Shown here in pieces: positions 61,857-64,000 of a stretch of DNA of 64,000 nucleotides. How positions within the stretch are numbered: the first letter of the stretch is position 1; each line of letters begins with the position of its first letter. The stretch is from Nonlabens arenilitoris (lineage in GTDB: Bacteria; Bacteroidota; Bacteroidia; Flavobacteriales; Flavobacteriaceae), in the NCBI RefSeq assembly GCF_002954765.1, contig NZ_MTPW01000001.1, positions 1,377,501 to 1,441,500 on the forward strand. Direction: 5' to 3'. The translations under genes were made by a program, and so were the position numbers. The notes under the pieces are model-generated. The model was not told the origin of the DNA. It saw only the letters and a list, made by a program, of their open reading frames with translations, and did not search any database.

Positions 61857-62897
61857 ATGGCCATAAAACTCAATACCTTGAAAAAAATACAATTAATTAT
61901 AGCACTATGTGCAAGTACTTTAATGCTTGCTCAAACAAATAATAATACATATACAACTAGTAGACCTGATGGACATGCTCCTATTTCAGTCATGGGAGAT
62001 CATACTCATAACAAAGGAGAATGGATGGTGTCTTATCGTTTTTCTACCACTACCATGCAAGATTTACGTCGTGCAAATGATGATGTTACAAATGAGTCTG
62101 TTTTATTACCTAATGGTGGAGACTACATGGTAACTCCAACAGAGATGCCTATGGATATGCATATGATAGGAGCTATGTATGCACCTACTGATCGATTAAC
62201 ATTTATGGCTATGGGAATGTATATGGATATGACTATGGACCATTTAACAGCTATGGGAGGAATGTTTACGACAAGTTCCTCTGGTTTTGGAGATGTGTCA
62301 GTTTCTGCAATGTATAGATTTATAGATACAGACTCACATAAGTGGCATGCGCAGTTAGGCCTTTCTATTCCTACTGGAACTATTGATAATAAAGATGTGA
62401 CGCCTGCTAGCATGGGTAATGAGGTGATATTGCCTTATCCTATGCAAATAGGTAGCGGAACTTATGACGCTATAACAGCGATAACTTACTTAGGTCAGTC
62501 AGATACTTTTTCATGGGGTTCACAATTAAGAGGTGTTTTCCGTACGGGAGAAAATGATAACGGTTATAGACTAGGGAATCAATTAGGTTGGAACAATTGG
62601 ATTGCTTATAAAGCCACGGACTGGTTAAGTGTATCTGGTAGATTGCAAGGTTTGATTCAAGGTGGTATTAGAGGAGCTAATCCTGATTTGAATCCTGCAA
62701 TGGTTATAACGGCAGATACATCAAACTCTGGCTATGATGCTTTAAATGCCGGTTTTGGATTTAATATTTATGCACCACAATTATTAAAAGGTGCACGTTT
62801 AGGATTTGAATATGCCTTACCTTTACAACAAAATCTAAATGATGTGCAGCTTAAGAATCAAGATGTTATCACTATAGGATTACAATATTCTTTTTAA
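61857..62897 (+). CDS. Met-rich outer-membrane beta-barrel (transporter-like) protein
   Basis: 346 residues with a Sec signal (about 1-25, ending LMLAQ). It begins RPDGHAPISVMGDHTHNKGEW and has a striking Met-rich stretch near residues 92-140 (MPMDMHMIGAMYAP, MAMGMYMDMTMDHLTAMGGM). Amphipathic strands run on to a C-terminal QYSF, the barrel's terminal Phe. The pattern is that of the transporter/phenol-degradation-MetA-like outer-membrane family. Met-rich periplasmic or barrel-interior segments often bind copper or silver, so a role in metal traffic is possible, but this is inference. It is followed by a small lipoprotein gene. Confidence 0.75.
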   Translation: MAIKLNTLKKIQLIIALCASTLMLAQTNNNTYTTSRPDGHAPISVMGDHTHNKGEWMVSYRFSTTTMQDLRRANDDVTNESVLLPNGGDYMVTPTEMPMDMHMIGAMYAPTDRLTFMAMGMYMDMTMDHLTAMGGMFTTSSSGFGDVSVSAMYRFIDTDSHKWHAQLGLSIPTGTIDNKDVTPASMGNEVILPYPMQIGSGTYDAITAITYLGQSDTFSWGSQLRGVFRTGENDNGYRLGNQLGWNNWIAYKATDWLSVSGRLQGLIQGGIRGANPDLNPAMVITADTSNSGYDALNAGFGFNIYAPQLLKGARLGFEYALPLQQNLNDVQLKNQDVITIGLQYSF

Positions 62898-62908
62898 AAT
62901 TGTATAAG

Positions 62909-63325
62909 ATGAAATCACTTTGGACATTAGTATTATTAGTTCTTTTAGCATCATGTAGTGATGAACTTAAAGAGCAAAAAATTGCTTTTGATAATTTAAA
63001 GCAACAATCTATGGAGGCGCATGATGTAATTATGCCTAAAATGGGTGACTTAATGGATTTAAGCAATCAATTAAGTCAGAAAATGGACTCTACTAACACT
63101 GATTTGATCATGTCTAAAAATAGCGAACTTCAAAAGGCGCATGATGATATGATGACCTGGATGAGAGATTATTCTGAAAAATTCCCTTATGATTATAAAC
63201 TTCCTAATGATATAAATGCTGTAAATGAGCAATTAGATGTTTTAAAAGAAGAGCATGAAGAGATTGAGGAACTTAAAGTAAGAACACTTAAAGTAATTGA
63301 TGAGGCGCAAGCCATGCTCAAGTAG
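62909..63325 (+). CDS. Small helical lipoprotein
   Basis: About 138 residues from ATG 62909 (MKSLWTLVLLVLLASC, Cys16); an ATG three codons earlier is the alternative. The mature part is almost entirely helical and heptad-like (KIAFDNLKQQSMEAHDVIMP, MDLSNQLSQKMDSTNTDLIM, VLKEEHEEIEELKVRTLKV), so a periplasmic coiled coil or helical hairpin is likely. Similar flavobacterial proteins are called viral A-type inclusion protein, a meaningless name. It lies 11 bp after the barrel gene and is probably cotranscribed. Confidence 0.75.
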   Translation: MKSLWTLVLLVLLASCSDELKEQKIAFDNLKQQSMEAHDVIMPKMGDLMDLSNQLSQKMDSTNTDLIMSKNSELQKAHDDMMTWMRDYSEKFPYDYKLPNDINAVNEQLDVLKEEHEEIEELKVRTLKVIDEAQAMLK

Positions 63326-63349
63326 TAGATTTCTAAACGATGCAATAAC

Positions 63350-63389
63350 CCCAATAACTAGAGTTTATAATTCTAGTTATTGGGTTTTT
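63350..63389 (+). terminator. Terminator of the Cys/Met-rich locus
   Basis: 13-bp perfect stem CCCAATAACTAGA / TCTAGTTATTGGG, 9-nt loop, five T. It also touches the stop of the convergent TetR gene. Confidence 0.85.
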
Positions 63390-63981
63390 ATGGTATTATT
63401 AATTCACTATTCACAGTTTTTAAATAGGAGATACTTTTCACTAAAGCATCATTTTTGCGTTCTAATTTACTCATCATAATAGCGCCCTCTAAGGTTGCTA
63501 TATAGACAGCAGTTAATTGATCAGAATCTACTGTAGATTTTATCTGGTTTTTTTTAATTGCACTATCAAAAATTCTTTTAATAGTTGTTTTAAAAGTGAC
63601 AAGCATACCAAAAGATTGCTGTCTTAAGCCTGCATCTAGATCATCACTTTCGCAGGCACTGTTCATTAAAGGACATCCTCCAGAGTAGGGTGGATGATCT
63701 AAGTAATTCTCAAAAAAATTAAATATTACATTCATTTTTGAAGTAAAATCTGATGCATTCTTGAGATCTTTATTGAGAATGTCAAACATTCTTTTACTTA
63801 AACTGCGTAGTGCCTGCTGTTCTAAGTCTTCTTTATTTTTAAAATGCTTATAGATTGCCCCTTTTGTAAAGCCTGTAGCGTTTGTGATATCGCTTAGTGA
63901 AGTTGCTTTATAGCCTTTAGTATTAAAAAGGTCAGCACTTTCTTTTATGATAATGTCTTTAGTAAGTTGTGGATTTCTCAT
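63388..63981 (-). CDS. TetR/AcrR family transcriptional regulator
   Basis: 197 residues. N-terminal DNA-binding domain: TKDIIIKESADLFNTKGYKA, then the helix-turn-helix TSLSDITNATGFTKGAIYKHFKNKEDLEQ (about residues 26-54). The C-terminal ligand-binding domain (about 70-197) includes YSGGCPLMNSACESDDLDAG, the pattern of the TetR_C_6/YxaF-type subgroup that often responds to small toxic compounds through cysteines. It converges on the lipoprotein gene. Its target cannot be read from here. Confidence 0.9.
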   Translation of the reverse strand: MRNPQLTKDIIIKESADLFNTKGYKATSLSDITNATGFTKGAIYKHFKNKEDLEQQALRSLSKRMFDILNKDLKNASDFTSKMNVIFNFFENYLDHPPYSGGCPLMNSACESDDLDAGLRQQSFGMLVTFKTTIKRIFDSAIKKNQIKSTVDSDQLTAVYIATLEGAIMMSKLERKNDALVKSISYLKTVNSELIIP

Positions 63982-64000
63982 GCAGTAAAGATACCGCTTG

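Noticed and set aside
1..64000. tRNA, rRNA, riboswitch or CRISPR features
   Set aside because: Reading both strands, I saw no cloverleaf-like or rRNA-like sequence, no spaced direct repeats and no recognisable riboswitch core; a covariance-model search would be needed to exclude small RNAs.

Overview
The window looks like a chromosomal segment of a marine member of the Flavobacteriaceae (Bacteroidota). The sequence is AT-rich. Many genes carry flavobacterial lipoprotein or Sec signals, and promoters resemble the Bacteroidota TTG-N(16-20)-TAnnTTTG type. The gene sets are typical of the group: a DUF4254/GT9 pair, a MoxR-DUF58-BatABCDE operon, class II glycyl-tRNA synthetase, sdhCAB with the long Bacteroidota-type SdhA, and hemA-hemC facing an AraC regulator. 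A 16-bp palindrome CGCTTTCGCGAAAGCG recurs about 13 times, inside and between genes. A Nonlabens-like genus would fit, but that is inference.

Layout. 1-2205: end of a membrane protein, DUF4254 protein, GT9 glycosyltransferase, monooxygenase-like protein. 2237-7753: giant alpha-2-macroglobulin lipoprotein with an intact thioester motif. 7900-14840: an accessory island, the most interesting part. Two paralogous lipoproteins share a near-identical N-terminal domain but have different C-terminal HExxH (zincin-like) domains, and each is followed by a small exported protein. Between them lie a truncated copy of the downstream outer-membrane protein gene, the orphan C-terminal tail of a third family member, and a six-helix membrane protein. 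Nearly identical terminators close each cassette. This is the architecture of a polymorphic toxin/immunity locus remodelled by recombination. An 8-bp tandem repeat between the only ATG and the body of each large gene makes both genes appear frame-OFF (4 and 2 units); 3 units would restore an ideal lipoprotein signal peptide. 14835-18242: the intact outer-membrane protein. 18449-27267: glyQS, comF, an Ig-like lipoprotein, an omega-amidase/transaminase pair and a fasciclin lipoprotein. 27409-30934: sdhCAB, with sdhA broken by one base. 31227-38700: BNR-repeat protein, a frameshifted lipoprotein, pepP, DinB and CNNM/CBS proteins. 38834-41044: a third, distant member of the lipoprotein family with a Gly/Ser repeat linker and its own small exported partner. 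41065-42902: hemB and an SDR. 43159-52190: the Bat operon. 52310-57833: SulP transporter, CvpA, hemC, hemA, AraC. 57846-63981: exported protein, Cys/Met-metabolism PLP enzyme, histone-deacetylase-like protein, and a Cys/Met-rich small locus ending in a TetR regulator.

Caution: three genes (13535, sdhA, 34188) are each restored by adding one base to a homopolymer, so sequencing undercalls are a live explanation for those three. That explanation does not extend to the 8-bp repeat tracts. No tRNA, rRNA, CRISPR array or insertion sequence was recognised.
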